64,000 bases of DNA, taken from NCBI GenBank assembly GCA_003255025.1, contig QANY01011423.1:498551-562550 (forward strand), given 5' to 3'. A program made the position numbers and the translations under genes. Shown one piece after another: positions 11,597 to 24,699 of this stretch. Below the pieces are notes generated by a model. It was not told the DNA's origin. It searched no databases and worked only from the letters and a program-made list of their open reading frames with translations. Each line of letters starts with the position of its first letter. The first letter of the stretch is position 1. Origin of the DNA: Datisca glomerata (taxonomy: Eukaryota; Streptophyta; Magnoliopsida; Cucurbitales; Datiscaceae).

Positions 11597-11969
11597 GCAG
11601 ACTAAAAGACCGACATACATGCATCTATACTTCACAATAGGCCGACAAGCATAGCAAACGAGCCATTGTTGCATCGATCAGCTGCAGCTATCCAGCTCAG
11701 CCCCTCTCTTCTCCGGCAGCCACGTTCCGGCTTCCGTCCATCTCTCTCAATCATTCCTTCACAGTGCCAGAATCTCCCATTAGCCTGCATAAGCCGTCTC
11801 TCTCGCTCTCATTTCATAGTCTCTTGTTCACTCGCTATCATTTTTCTCACCGATCTCTTGCTTCCATTCTACGGAGTTAGCTTGCTAAAATTTCGAGATT
11901 CTATCTGACACACCCCTTAGCGTCCGCTCTATAGTTGTATCGAAGCACACAGCAACAGAAACAACAGAC

Positions 11970-11974
<5 letters not shown>

Positions 11975-12018
<44 letters not shown>
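11975..12018 (+). repeat. (GA)n microsatellite in the CYP59 5' leader
   Basis: About 22 uninterrupted GA units end four bases before the ATG at 12023. GA/CT runs near the transcription start are common in plant genes. Confidence 0.9.
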
Positions 12019-12022
12019 AAGT

Positions 12023-15000
12023 ATGTCTGTTCTAATAGTTACTAGTCTAGGGGATATAGTGGTGGACTTGTACGCGGATAAGTGCCCCCTGACCTCCAAA
12101 AATTTCCTGAAATTATGCAAGTAAGTTGTATTTCCCTTCTTTCTTCCTATTTTCTTAAACCACCTTCGTTTGGTTGCTTGGAAATGGTTATAGTCTTATA
12201 GACATACTCATATCATAGCAACATATGAGCAGCAAGAACTGGCATTCTTATCGAGACTAGAACTCATAGGGATGAAAATTGGTGGATGGAATCAAATATG
12301 CAGTATTTACTCAGACAAAAGTATTCAGTTATTGGGGAGAATTTTATTTAATTCAAATATCAAATAGTTTCGGTGTTATTAATCTTCATTAGCTGATCAA
12401 TATCCGGGGATTCAATGATCCTTATTTACTATCGCCAGTTATATCATATATGCTTGATATACTTGAACTCTCGTTGAGCATCTTTTCTTTTTGCTGGTTC
12501 AGAATTAAGTACTATAACGGATGTCTATTTCACACGGTTCAAAAGGATTTTACTGCACAGACTGGTGATCCAACTGGGACGGGAACTGGTGGCGACTCAG
12601 TATACAAGTGAGTTCTCCCTTTTTACTTATCTTAATTGCATCTTAAACTGTATACTTGCTGAACATTTAACCAGATTGATAGTTGTCTAGCCTAGGACTT
12701 TATTTTTTTTGTGCGCTATTCTAGCCGGTATCAGTTTTAGTTGCATACGTGAGAGCCTCTGGTTCTGTTTACTTGTTCATTGTTGTCTTCTGAGATAAGT
12801 AACATTGATTCTTTCTCAACATCAGCTATTCACTAGCACCATCTTTCATTTTCAGGTTTCTCTATGGTGATCAGGCCCGCTTTTTTAACGATGAGATTCA
12901 TCTTGATTTAAAGCATTCTAAGACTGGCACTCTTGCTATGGCTAGTGCTGGAGAGAATCTTAATGCATCTCAGGTATAAAATTATTTTGATATATTAATG
13001 TTTTTTGCATGAGCTAGTTCTTATGTATTTTTCCAAGTTTTTATTTTTTTCCTTTACGTCAAGGAAAATAAGAGTTCATATAAATAGTACTGAGATGCAA
13101 CGTCAGTTGACTGCATCTATCTCTGAACAAGATAAATTGATTTAGTGATGATAATTGACTATCAGGTGTACACTAATATGCTTTTCACACTGTCTTTGAC
13201 TCTTTTGTTTTCAGTTCTATTTGACTCTGCGTGACGATCTGGATTATCTCGACGGGAAGCACACTGTGAGTCTCCTGGTCCAGCTGCAGCATTGTTTACC
13301 TTTATTATTCTTTAAATACTATAAGTCATGGTTTTACTAAACAAAGAAAAGAAAACTATTTTCATGATCTCTTTGCATGCTAACTCACTTCTTCCAAACC
13401 GAGACATAGCGAACACCCTTTCCCATCTATTAAGGACCGGCTACTCAAGTGCTACATCATTTCATTCTATCAATAGTCATTGATTCTGATAAGTTAAATG
13501 TTGGCAAAGACTCTCTGAGTTATGGCACGATTTGAAGCGTGATGGTCTGTATATTCTATTGATATATTTATATTGTTAGATGTGAACTATAGTTTCCGAC
13601 CAAAAAAATAGATGTGAACGATAGTGGATTACCAACAGTTGAAGGTTGCTCATTTATACTTTATTGCTGGCCAAAATATGTATGATTTTCTGATTGATTT
13701 GACAATCAATCTGACAACAACCCCTCTAATAACAAAAAAGGCCTACTGCTGTAAGCTTTTGAATGTGGAATTTCAACTATGACTGTTAGAAGTGATCTTT
13801 TACGAATCACACGTTTGATTTTGATTAGAATTCTATTTAATGACCCAAATATAATTTTGAATTCCATCAAACTATCTTGTTCTGATATTATATTAGTTGT
13901 TCCCATTTATCAAATTGTAACTAATGTATTTGGACCTTATAGATGAGTACGAATTTTGAATAATTAAAATGCCTCCTGGGGCAACCTGGCTCTTTAAATG
14001 TTTCTCTACAGAATACTGCTATATGTTATTCTTATCTAAGAAGTCAATCAATTTTTGTGTATTGTTCTGGAGAATTACTTGACATGTCATAATTGCAGGT
14101 TTTTGGAGAGGTAGCTGAAGGGCTTGAAACTTTAACAAGGATAAATGAAGCTTATGCGGATGAAAAGGGAAGGCCGTACAAAAATATCAGGTTTGATCTT
14201 GTTTAACTCTCAAGTTAATAATCTCCACCTGGCCCTTAATATCATGATATCCATTAAAACAATCATTTGAACAGAATTAAACACACCTACATCCTGGATG
14301 ATCCATTTGATGATCCACCCCAGCTAGCTGAGTTGACTCCAGGGGCTTCTCCAGAAGGAAAACCAAAAGATGAGGTAAAGACTGCTTGTGGCTGATATTG
14401 TTTGAGGTGGCCTGATACTAGATAGAGATGGAAATGCTTGTCTGCACAGAACCTTCAAAAGCAATGATTATGTTCCCTCTCAATTTCTTTTCATTCTCTT
14501 TTATTGTTAATTCTTGATATTTCATAAATTTATGATAATGGATAATGTTATGGTTACGATCAATGAGGCAACTGCCTGGAACAAATAACGGTCTGTGGAG
14601 CACATATATTACACTTGCTTATAAACGTTTATCCTAAAATGTCTAGTTGCAAAAAGATGTGAAATATATTTAGACATTTTTGGTCAAGGAAAAATAGTTT
14701 AATAAATTGATCACTCTCACTAAGGTAATTGGTAAAGTCATTAGTGTCGGAAGACTCGGAACGGGATTCAGAAAAGTATGCTCTATGCCTTTGTTTTAAC
14801 GTCCTAGTCAAGAGTTTCTTGATTTCTCAAGACTAATGGTCTTTTACTCATGGCCATACTCTCTCATTGTCACTGTTCATTTCATGTTTAACAAGGTTGA
14901 TGATGAGGTGCGGCTTGAAGATGATTGGGTGCCTATGGATGAGCAATTAGGTACAGCAGAGCTTGAGGAGCTTCTTCGTGCAAAGGATGCCCATTCACGA

Positions 15001-15514
15001 GCAGTCGTACTTGAAAGTGTAAGCATTCAGTATATATTATTGGTTCCATGGAGCGTGTTAATGTTATTTTATTTCAGGAAAACCAAATATTTACTGTTAT
15101 TGTGTCCTCTATATTACAGATTGGGGATATTCCTGATGCTGAAATAAAGCCTCCTGATAATGTGCTATTTGTTTGTAAACTGAATCCTGTCACTGAAGTG
15201 AGTGCTTTTATTGTTCCGGTGCTAGTTCTGTAGAAAAAATTTCAAGCTTGGTATATTTAAGAACTTACTAGTTCTTTTTTATTTAAATGCAGGATGAAGA
15301 TTTGCATACAATCTTCTCACGTTTTGGCACTGTAACATTGTAAGTAGTAAGTGATTACTCTGTTAATTGTTATATGCCTAGAATTGCAAGGCGTATTTCT
15401 GATCATAACAAATGGTGACAGGGCTGAAATTATCCGTGATTATAAGACTGGAGACAGTTTATGCTATGCCTTCATAGGTGAGTTTGATATTGTTATGACA
15501 TTTTGTGCTACACT

Positions 15515-15578
<64 letters not shown>

Positions 15579-17812
15579 CTCGAATGTAATATTAATTTAT
15601 TGAAGGTATATAGTTATGGCAATTGAGATCCTAAAATTTCTGCCTTCACTGCTGCTTTCACTCTGATGGGCTTTCTTCTATTCTCTCTCTTTGAACGCTG
15701 TGCTCACAGTTAACAAGTTTATTTACCTCTCCCATTCATTACCTTTGGATTTGAATTTATTGGAGTCTTCCTCTTCCTATGGTACTCAATCTGTTCAAAT
15801 TCTTCCTACCATAAAGCCTTTGTTCCCATATTGGATCAATAACATCGGCAGAGATTGTATGTGCATTAGCAGGTGATCTGATTGGTCTTATAGGGCAAAA
15901 TTCCCAGTTTATGCAATAATAAAAAGGATCACTTGAAAATTTTGGATGTTAAGATTTTTATTATGATAAAATGCCCAACTTATCTGGGTCATTATGGTTT
16001 ACCTTTCTACTGCCTGAAAACTCTCATGCATTTTGGATTTTGCTATACTATTTGATTCACATTGTTCTTTTCCCCCTTTCAATAACGTTTAGCATAAATG
16101 TCTTAGATGATGCAATCTGATTTTAGTTGTATTTTGTCAAGCCAGAATTCGAGACCAATGAAGCATGTGAACAAGCTTATTTCAAGGTATGTTTGCTGAT
16201 AAATACTAGTATCTAATCCAGTTCTATCATCATGTTTGTATTTATCAAAAATATATTTCTAATCTCATGCTTCAAGATCTTTTATCGAGCAGTTTTAATT
16301 ATCCAAGGCTTTCTTTCTTTGCTACCAGTAATCATGTAGGTTAAATTTACACAGCTGAACAGGATCCGAACAATAGTGATTGATTCTTTGCTGGAGAGGC
16401 CGTTTTTTTCGTTTTTGGACAAGTATTGCTGGAGAACATACTGATACGTGCGCGTCTTGCTTTTGTTAAGAAGATGATGTATTGTTAAAAATATTGCGCT
16501 GCTATTCAAAACCTTGCTATCACTTTCTGTGCAACTTGATATACTATCTGTAGAATTCTATAAGAGGAAAAACTTATGCTAATTGATTTTTACTTGGAAA
16601 GAGTCTGATATGGTTTAACTTTGTTTATGTGATTTCATGCGGAAGATGGATAACGCTCTAATTGATGATCGAAGGATACATGTGGATTTCAGTCAAAGTG
16701 TTTCTAAACTGTGGTCCCAATACAGGAGAAAAGATGCGGGCAAAGGTAAAAGATCATGTGTATATTGCTAGCAATTGCTGAGGTTCTGTAATAGTGAATG
16801 ACAGTTTATAGATCATCCCTTCACCTGATTATCGTTGTGTTTCAAATTAAAAGTTTGGAATTGATTTCTTGAAGTTTCAACACATGATTGTAGGAAAAGG
16901 TTGCTTCAAGTGTGGTGAACTAGACCATATGGCCAAGGATTGCACTGGTGGACCTGGGTTGAAGCAGCAGCAACCTGCCAAGTATACCTTAAAGGATGAT
17001 AACAAACAGCATGGTGGCTCTAGGTTGGTTAAGTTGCGAATAACTGCAGTGTCTCTCTCTCTCTCTCAAATGACAATTAAAATGCTTGTGGTAGGTACGA
17101 AATGGTTTTTGATGAGGACTCTCCTAAAAACCCAAGGCGAGAGAAGTCACATCGAGCCCATGATCGAGATGAACAGGTAGAGAAAAGAAGGGTAAGTCCC
17201 GGTGACCTAAGACATGGGCATACAGAACAGAAAGGCTCACGTGATAACCACCTTAGGCCAAGTGACAAAAGTAGAGGACACAGGGAGGATGAGGGAGGCA
17301 GCCAAGCTAGTAAAGCAAGTCAATATAGTGGGAACAGAAGGGATAGGGATGAATTTGAAGAGCAAAGAAATCGAGAAAACTACGAGAAACGCAGGGAACT
17401 GGACGATAGACGAAGAAAGGAGCGTGATCGAGACGATGGAGGGAAGGTTGACAAGGTTGACACAAGTAAAAGGAGAAGCAGATACAGTGACAGTCAAGTT
17501 GCAAGGAGCGATGATAATCAGAATGATAACAGACGGGTAGATGAGGGATCTGGTAACCATGCAGAAAGAAGCAAGTATGAAGAGAGCTATCAAAAGAGAA
17601 GTACAGGTGATGACCGAGGAAGGGAAGAAAGAGATTACAGGAAAAAAGATGGTCACAGGCAAGACACAAGGGATGAGCCAAGTCACAGGAAAAGAAATGG
17701 AGATGATGATGATGGTTACAAGAGGACGGAAGATCAAGAACAAACAAGGCGAAGAAGCAGAGATGACGATGATTATCATCGTGAAAAAAGGCTTCATGTT
17801 GACAGAAGATGA
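12023..17812 (+). CDS. CYP59: Multidomain cyclophilin (PPIase-RRM-zinc knuckle-RS/RD), CYP59 type
   Basis: Fourteen exons join in one frame of 618 residues: 12023-12120, 12503-12607, 12856-12973, 13215-13265, 14099-14190, 14275-14374, 14896-15018, 15120-15197, 15293-15339, 15422-15477, 16146-16186, 16646-16745, 16894-17023, 17095-17812. Every junction is GT..AG. Residues 1-170 are a cyclophilin peptidyl-prolyl isomerase domain beginning [17 protein letters not shown]. Residues about 240-315 are an RRM with RNP2 (VLFVCKL) and RNP1 (SLCYAFIEF). A CCHC knuckle follows (C340, C343, H348, C353). The last 240 residues are a charged Arg/Asp/Ser-rich tail. Arabidopsis CYP59 is known to bind the RNA polymerase II CTD and RNA in the nucleus, linking transcription to RNA processing. 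The tail here seems longer than in Arabidopsis CYP59. The start is chosen because it aligns with the family N-terminus. Confidence 0.95.
15519..15575 (+). repeat. (CT)n microsatellite in a CYP59 intron
   Basis: About 28 CT units lie in the intron between exons 10 and 11 (15478-16145). It is the complement of the GA run in the same transcript's leader. Confidence 0.9.
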
Positions 17813-18721
17813 ACTTCTGTATGGTTGCGGAAAAAGTCAGTCAGTAAAGTGATCTATTGTCTTGTTGTAACTTTTATGGTGGTTTAGCCTTGTGCAAGTG
17901 ATTACATTCGTAGGCTCTTTTTGTGTTGTTTGACTGAACAACAAGCAGACAGATAACTTGATATTTAACATAGCAGATAATTTCAACTTGAGGAATCTGG
18001 TATTACTGTAATTCAGCTTTCCTTGTTTCAAGTTCATAGAGTTGCTCTCCGTCCACCATGTCCATATAAATAGATTTAGTTCAAGTAATTATATTTTGAG
18101 TTAGTGCAAAAGATATTTCACATAAAACATTGTTCTTAATACAAAGAAGACTTTATGCCCATAAACTTAGTGGGTCTCAAATGAAGAACACAATAACCAA
18201 CAAACCGGACAAAGTTTAACATGAGAAAACAGCCTGATAAAACTGTAGGGGATAATCAGCCCCTTTGTGAACCCCATTGCTAACAACGTAGGGAGGCTAA
18301 CTGTTACTGATATTGACAGCCTATTCAAAACCAGCTCGTGTCTTAAAGTTTGAGATGCACAAAAATAAAGGAAGATAACCAAGTTGTTTGACCCCAAAGA
18401 CAAGATATAACTTAAATGGAGGGGTGTGTTGCACATGGAATAGCACCTGACGGGGATGGATTTCCATTCTGATCGGCGAGGCTGGCGGAAAAGAATTATC
18501 AACACCCTGTAATAAAGATCTTTCCTCTAAAATCCATGAACTTCAGTTCCTGAAACTTGTATCCAACTCTGATGTTCTTATAGCTTTCAAACTCTCAACT
18601 TAAGGACGACATTGAGCTTCAATTAGTTTTAGAATCCATAGGAGATATTCTCTTCTTTATATGAATATCTTTGGATCAGGGTAGCAATTCAAATTGCTAT
18701 GTATTATTGTATACTTGCTCT
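17813..18721. other. Space between two convergent genes
   Basis: CYP59 ends at 17812 on the plus strand and the TPR gene at 18722 on the minus strand, so this stretch holds both 3' UTRs and terminators. No further gene is recognisable; the open frame at 18167-18505 (-) shows no domain. Confidence 0.6.
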
Positions 18722-20409
18722 TCACTTCACTTGTTGCACACCTACTGTCCTTACACGAAACCGATACTGAGGTTGAGAGTCTTCTTCTTCTTCATCTTCA
18801 TCACTAGAATCATCTTCAACTCTGTCCCACCGTCCATAATCCAGAGTTGAATGTCCCTTTGGTTTTGGAATTGCCTGCCATCCCTTGGATTTATGCTCAG
18901 ATGATCCCTTCATGCTCTGTGCCTCAGATGCAATCACTTCAGGTGTAGTCGTCTGAGGTTCAGCTTTTTGTTCTTTCACTTCTTCGTAAATGCTGCTCTG
19001 GATAACAGCAGGGTCAGTAGCAGTAGGACTATTAAGCTCGGTTTGATGGTCACTCCCAAGTTCAGTAACTATTATGTCGTTTATTCCTTCATATTGTTCC
19101 CCATCTCTGTCAAATGTTGTACTCACCAATTCTTCATCTACTTCTTCTTCTTCATCCTCTTCAAGTTCCGCTTCAGACTCAGGTATTGGAGCAAGTGACT
19201 TTCCTTAAACAGGAAGAGATATGTTTTTTCTTACTGATATCCAGGAACAATTTCTATGAATTCATGAACTAAAACTGATTTAGCATTTTCAAAAAGTTGA
19301 ATAATACACGATTCAATAATGAATATAACAATGATATTCTACTAGAAGCAAGTTGACAACTAAATTTAACCGCAATTCAGCTAATGTAAGCAACAACATT
19401 CAGAATGCTTTTGTGACTCTGACAATGCATAGACTGAACCAAACATTTGATCTATCATCAGGCAGAGGAGCCGAAGACAAATAGGCTAAATCAAGACTTA
19501 CTGTCAAGCAGTCTAGCAACAGAGAACAAAGACTTGGTGAGCATGCAAATCCTATAAAATTAACATAGATGATAATGGGAACACTGAACATGTAGAAGGC
19601 ATCATATCACCATTCTCAATGACGATCAATATGTTGAGATATGTGTTCTACTTCTATCACAGAACAATACTTCACTCCTTAACTAACAAAGAAGCAGCAG
19701 ATAACAACCAAACACATTTAGCAGGAAGGAGAAGTGAGGGTGTACCAATTGCGTTTTTAAACGAGACTGAAGATTTTGATACACTTCCGATGAAGGATTT
19801 AACTCTATAAGCCTGTTGACATCAAATAATGCTGAGTGATACTCCTTGAGGGTGACAAGAGTCTGGGCCCGGAGCATTAATGCTCCAGTGTGCTTGTAAT
19901 CAAGCTCAAGCACTGAAGTACATTCTTCTGCTGCCTACAATCAATATAACCAAAAGTCAGATAAGGAAGCATTACAACCAATCAACAGTCATCATTTGTG
20001 CACAACCATTTCTCATAGAAAGGTGAACAAGGCTTCGATAATGGTTTTCCTTGAAGTGAAGAACATTTCCTTCTCTATCAAGGCTCAAAGCCAACTACTA
20101 AATATTCTCTAATGGAATAAATGCATACAAAACAAAGGATAAACACGAATAATGAAGCCTCATATAGTTATCCAGATATTTCATTTAAAAAATGATCCAA
20201 ATGAAAGCCTTGGGCGGTAAAAGACATACCTTTTTAAAATCGTGAAGTTTCAAGTAGCAAGCAGCTCTGTTGCTGTGGAGAGCGATCTTTTGGGGCTTGG
20301 TTTTTGCCATAGCAAGGGCTTCTGTGTAAAATCCGAGCGCTTCCTCGTACTGCCCCTCCCTATACATCTGATGCGCCCTCTCGATCTTGTTCAACGGCGC
20401 CGATGCCAT
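18722..20409 (-). CDS. TPR-domain protein with acidic C-terminal tail
   Basis: Three exons on the minus strand: 20409-20230, 19934-19746 and 19198-18722. All junctions are GT..AG and in frame, giving 281 residues. Residues about 7-112 hold three tetratricopeptide repeats (ERAHQMYREGQYEEALGFY, HSNRAACYLKLHDFKKAAE, GALMLRAQTLVTLKEYHSAL). The rest is Ser/Glu-rich, with an acidic run DDSSDEDEEEED near the end, preceded by GWQAIPKPKGHSTLDYGRW, a small conserved-looking block. TPR domains of this kind often dock on Hsp70/Hsp90 C-termini; the W-D motif recalls RPAP3/SPAG1-type co-chaperones, but I do not recognise a named orthologue. The ATG at 20409 is preferred over one 27 bases upstream because MASAPLNKIERA begins a compact TPR start. 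Confidence 0.88.
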
Positions 20410-22313
20410 GTTTACTAGCTTCCTCCAATAACCCAATCCCTATCCCTACCAAATCCAAACTTCAATAACGTGTTCCAATCTCTGAACTCTAGAAGATCTA
20501 AATGATTCAATGATTGTGGGTTGGAGCCGAAAGTTTGAATTTGAAAATAAACCAGAAGGTAATAATCATGGATGATTTGTGGAAACAGAGGTTGATTATT
20601 GCATAGTGATTAACGATTGTCGAAGCTTGAGAGGAAGACAAACGATTTATTCAATTTAAATAATTATTTAAAAGGAATGGATTGAGCCTTGAGGAGCGAG
20701 AGAAATGGGTGTACGTGTACGGGTGCCATGTGAAGAAGAGCCCGCCAAGTAACTTGTTCAAGGAAGGAAATGAGTGCGAAACGACATCTTCAACTGAATT
20801 TTTTTTATGATTTTGTGCAATTATTTTTGGATTGATTGGCTCATCTTTCATCATTATGAAAATAAATGTGTTCAATTTTAATGTCATTCTATATGAGAAA
20901 AATTACCACTATATATAATAATACTAGTTAAATTATATGTACCGCGCACGTGAGATCTATAATTTTATTAGTTTGATTATTTCTTATACTTTATTTGTTC
21001 ATATAATTCTTTTTGAATAAAATACATTTATTAGTAGATAAAATTATAAAATTTCAATCATAACTTTTGTGTTTTTCATAAGTCTTACTTATCAAAATAT
21101 TTTTAACTAAGTTAATTATACCATAAGAACATTTTTTATACATTTTGTAGTATATTATTTCTTGATCTCAATGTGATAAATGAACTAGAAACATATTTTA
21201 TTCTTTTTATTGATTGATTGAATTTTTCTAATATATATCTTAACGACGAAATAATGTAATACGTTTTAATTTGGTTGAATACATTATAAAAATGAAAAGT
21301 TTGCTCAATAGATACGTCATTTAGAGAAATAAAGAAAGAAGAAAAATTAACAATTAATGATGCATCATTAATACACTCAAGGGATAATTTTGAAATTGTA
21401 AAATAAGGAGGGGACAAAATGGTCTAAAAATGATTATCATTCTCATCCGACTTTTAATATACTTGGCGAGACGTACGTGCATCACACGTATTCAACCAAA
21501 TTAAAATGTACATATAATTTTAAATTAACATTAATGTTAAAATAAATACACCATCATCTTTAAAAATTATTCTACATCTAAATAGTAATAGCTTTGTTTA
21601 TAATAATAAAAATTTAATGTTATTTGAATAGTATAGGAAATAGTTCTATTTTACCACTTTATCATATTCGTAAGGAATACTTATATCATATTAAGATATA
21701 GTTTCTAATATTTAAATATATTAATCTTTCTACAAATTTATTTATATAAATTTTCATGTTACTGATAACATAAATATTACATAATATTTAATTTATAAAC
21801 TTATAAAAATAAATCTTTAATTAATTTATAATTAAATATTAGTTATAAAATATATTGAAATCAATCTATGGATATCACGTCTCTAATTACATAAAATTAT
21901 CAAAATATTTTATTTCATTAACTATAAAAAAATATTATTGGATGAAAAATAAAACATTATTAAATAAATTGAATGAAAAATAGGTGAAATGCCTAATTTG
22001 TGCTATATTTTAATATACTTTAAAGGGCGAAAATGAGAATAAAAAGTTTCTCTCATTTAAACTTCTTTTAATATATAGAATTAAAGATTATAGCTTTAAG
22101 ATTTAAAACCAATTTTAAAAAAATTAAATAAATATCCATATATATCAAACATTTAGCTATTTTTCAATTTAACAAATCTTATTTTTGTGTATTATGTTTA
22201 AGTATTAGATCTTTTAGTATACACCAATATCTAAAATTTAGTCTTAAATTTCTAGTTTATCATTACATAATTAATTTTATATAAAATATTTAAGACACAT
22301 TATTTGAATCTAG
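20410..22313. other. TPR gene 5' region and AT-rich intergenic DNA
   Basis: The first 200-250 bases probably hold the TPR gene leader and promoter. Beyond about 20900 the DNA is extremely AT-rich, with no coding signal. Confidence 0.5.
20933..21000 (-). mobile_element. Possible 3' terminus of a minus-strand Helitron
   Basis: Read on the minus strand, the sequence runs CACGTGCGCGGTACAT, then about 8 bases, then CTAGT. That is the layout of Helitron 3' ends (short hairpin, then CTRR before T). The hairpin is imperfect and the 5' end was not found. Confidence 0.4.
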
Positions 22314-22941
22314 TCTACAGTATATAAATGGGGTTAAGGGGGAATAAATATTTTTTGAACATAAATTGTCCTTACCATTTCATGATACTCTTTAATTATC
22401 CTTCATAAATCTAAAGATTAAATATTAATGATTTTAATTTAAATGATTAATAATAGTTTTAATTTTCTAGACAATATTTCTAAACTATTTCAAAAATCCT
22501 AAAGTGTACTATACATATCACCTAATAATTAAATAATTAATTATTTATGTATGGCATTGAACAACTATTTAGTAACACTTTGTATAGATTTTGTTTTTAG
22601 TTATCTTATCTACCAACGTTTGTGACTTTGTATAACTTAGATTTATTAATATAAGGTACTTAAAAATATATGGAATACAAGAGGCATGAACAAACATAAA
22701 AAGAATCATATGAAATTTTAGTAGTTAAAATATATTATTAAAAATACTATAGTTCGAAGCAACTATATATATTTGAATGGAATCTAATATGTTTTTATGA
22801 ATTTAACAAATAGTTATATTATTTCTTTTTACACTGTCTAACTATGATATATGCTGAGTAGTTTTCACCTTTGGAGACATTATTTTAATTAATTTTTCAA
22901 TATATTAGCCTATAATGTGTGACTTGTATTTTAGGAACTAG
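22314..22941 (+). mobile_element. Non-autonomous Helitron, copy A of a tandem pair
   Basis: It starts TCTACAGTATATAAATGGGG, followed by ttaaggggg, and ends in CTAG (22938-22941) before a T. This is the TC...CTRR form of Helitrons. The hairpin before the 3' end is degenerate. The internal sequence is AT-rich and non-coding. Copy B follows directly. Confidence 0.65.
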
Positions 22942-22942
22942 T

Positions 22943-23558
22943 GTATTTATAGTGTATATAAATGTGGCTAAGGAGGAGAAATTTTTTAGACATACATCAC
23001 CGTCACTATTTTACAAATTTTCTTAATTGTCTTTCATAATATTAAAATCTTTTAGTTATATAATTAACGACAATTTTGATATTTTAGACTATATTAGCTA
23101 ATCTACTATTAGAAACTAAATTTTCATGTCCGTATCCAGTCATTAAATATTATAAATTATTTATATATCACCTTGGATAATAATTCACTAACACGTTATA
23201 TAATTTTAGTTTTCAGTCTTACATCATCGTTTGTTATATTTATTAAAAAATTTTAATATAATCATTTGTATTATAAAACGTATTTTTTAAAATGTATAAA
23301 ACGTAACACAAGACGCATGAAAAAATGTAAAAAAATCAAATATATTTTTATTTGTTATAATATATTATATATTACAAAAAAACACTAGAATTTGAGACAA
23401 TTATATATATTTGAACAAAATTTATTTATGAATTTTACAAACACTTGATGCTCTATATCACTACTGTATGCAACATTTTTTCACAATTGAGATATTATTT
23501 TAATTGAATTCTCATTGTTTAGTTTTCACGTGCAATGCACGTTTTAGAAAAACCTTAA
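22943..23558 (+). mobile_element. Non-autonomous Helitron, copy B of a tandem pair
   Basis: It repeats copy A along its length: a TATATAAATG.GGCTAAGG start, a shared middle (atatatatttgaa), and a shared 3' part (attattttaatt). A perfect hairpin ACGTGCAATGCACGT lies at 23528-23542, just before the degenerate 3' end. Head-to-tail adjacency without spacer is typical of Helitrons. Confidence 0.65.
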
Positions 23559-23995
23559 TATGGAAAAGCTTTTGATATTCCCTAATACCCTTATATATAT
23601 ATCATAACAATTATCTAATTTGCCTCATATTTTTCTACTTCATTTAATACATTTCACATTTCTCAATATTTTCTTTTAAAACCAAGGAAAGAATACAGTA
23701 ACCTCAGACTACATAATTCTTTCATGTATGATTGGCGCTTTCATATAGGTCCCCTTGTAGTTTTATGCACGAAGCATGTGAATAAATCAACGACATATTG
23801 AGAAATTAGTATGTATTCTCTGAACATACCAAAACTCTTGGTAAGGAGTTTCAAAAGAAGTTCTTAATTTTGTTAAGAAGTCCATAATCTCTACTAATTT
23901 TATTATTTAAACTAAAACTTTGTCTCTCTAATATTGAAAGTCTAAATCTATACTTTTGCATATTTTAAAAATAATTAGATCAATAAGATGGTGCA
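23559..23995. other. AT-rich intergenic DNA
   Basis: No coding or repeat signal is recognised between the Helitron pair and the SINE. Confidence 0.45.
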
Positions 23996-24202
23996 ATGAA
24001 CACAAAAACTCACATGGAGTTTGTCGAGTTAGTAAGGAAGGTGCTCACTTTCCTTAATTATCAACCAGAGTTCAATTCTTGTGGTAGCTATCACTCTAAG
24101 AGAGCTTAACAATTCGAAAATGCAACAGGCTGATGTGGGAGAGTGCACTTATATTAAGATCGCATGGGAGAGACTAGTTAAGGTGCGCATAAGCCAGCTC
24201 AG

Positions 24203-24682
24203 TGTTAACCAAAATTTTAACCTGCAAGCTCATTTTACCACACTAAACAGAGGCTTTATTTCTTCTACAAGTTCTCTTCCTAAAGACAGATTCGAGAATA
24301 AGCCATGTACGCCATGTACAATGTCTCCTTCAGCAGTGACTATTTTGTCACCTAAGCACTACCTTGACAGCAACTCCACCTCAGCTTCAATGCCAACTTA
24401 GGAGCCTCATCGAGAACATATTTTCTGTTGTAACAGATGCTCTCTCATCATTCGATGATTGGCTAAGCTTTAGTACATTCTTAACCAATCATTGAGTGGC
24501 ATTTTACTCTTTTTCTCTCTCTTACTTTTAGCTCATTTGTAATGGTATTATTCTTTGATTGATTCAATTTTCTTCTTCATTTTTATACTAGCTCTAGGTT
24601 AGTTTTCTTGTATCAGAACTTCTACAATTATACTGAATATATTCAAAAGGCTATTTGGCATATTTGTTTCTCTTATTCGACT
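24203..24682 (+). repeat. 5' LTR of Copia-2
   Basis: 480 bases, matching the 3' LTR at 29112-29581 with numerous substitutions and small indels. The border is set by TGTTAACC on the left and the tRNA-Met primer site on the right. Confidence 0.85.
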
Positions 24683-24695
24683 TGGTATCAGAGCC
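24683..24695 (+). other. Copia-2 primer-binding site
   Basis: TGGTATCAGAGCC is complementary to the 3' end of plant initiator tRNA-Met, the usual copia primer. Confidence 0.9.
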
Positions 24696-24699
24696 TTAC

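Noticed and set aside
11666..11908. 80-codon frame upstream of CYP59
   Set aside because: It lies in the promoter/leader and has no domain; at most it could be an upstream frame in a long leader.
17237..17797. Long minus-strand frames opposite the CYP59 last exon
   Set aside because: They are antisense shadows of the Arg/Asp/Ser-rich tail; low-complexity coding DNA keeps other frames open.
18167..18505. 112-codon minus-strand frame between CYP59 and the TPR gene
   Set aside because: No recognisable domain; it falls in the presumed 3' UTR of the TPR gene.
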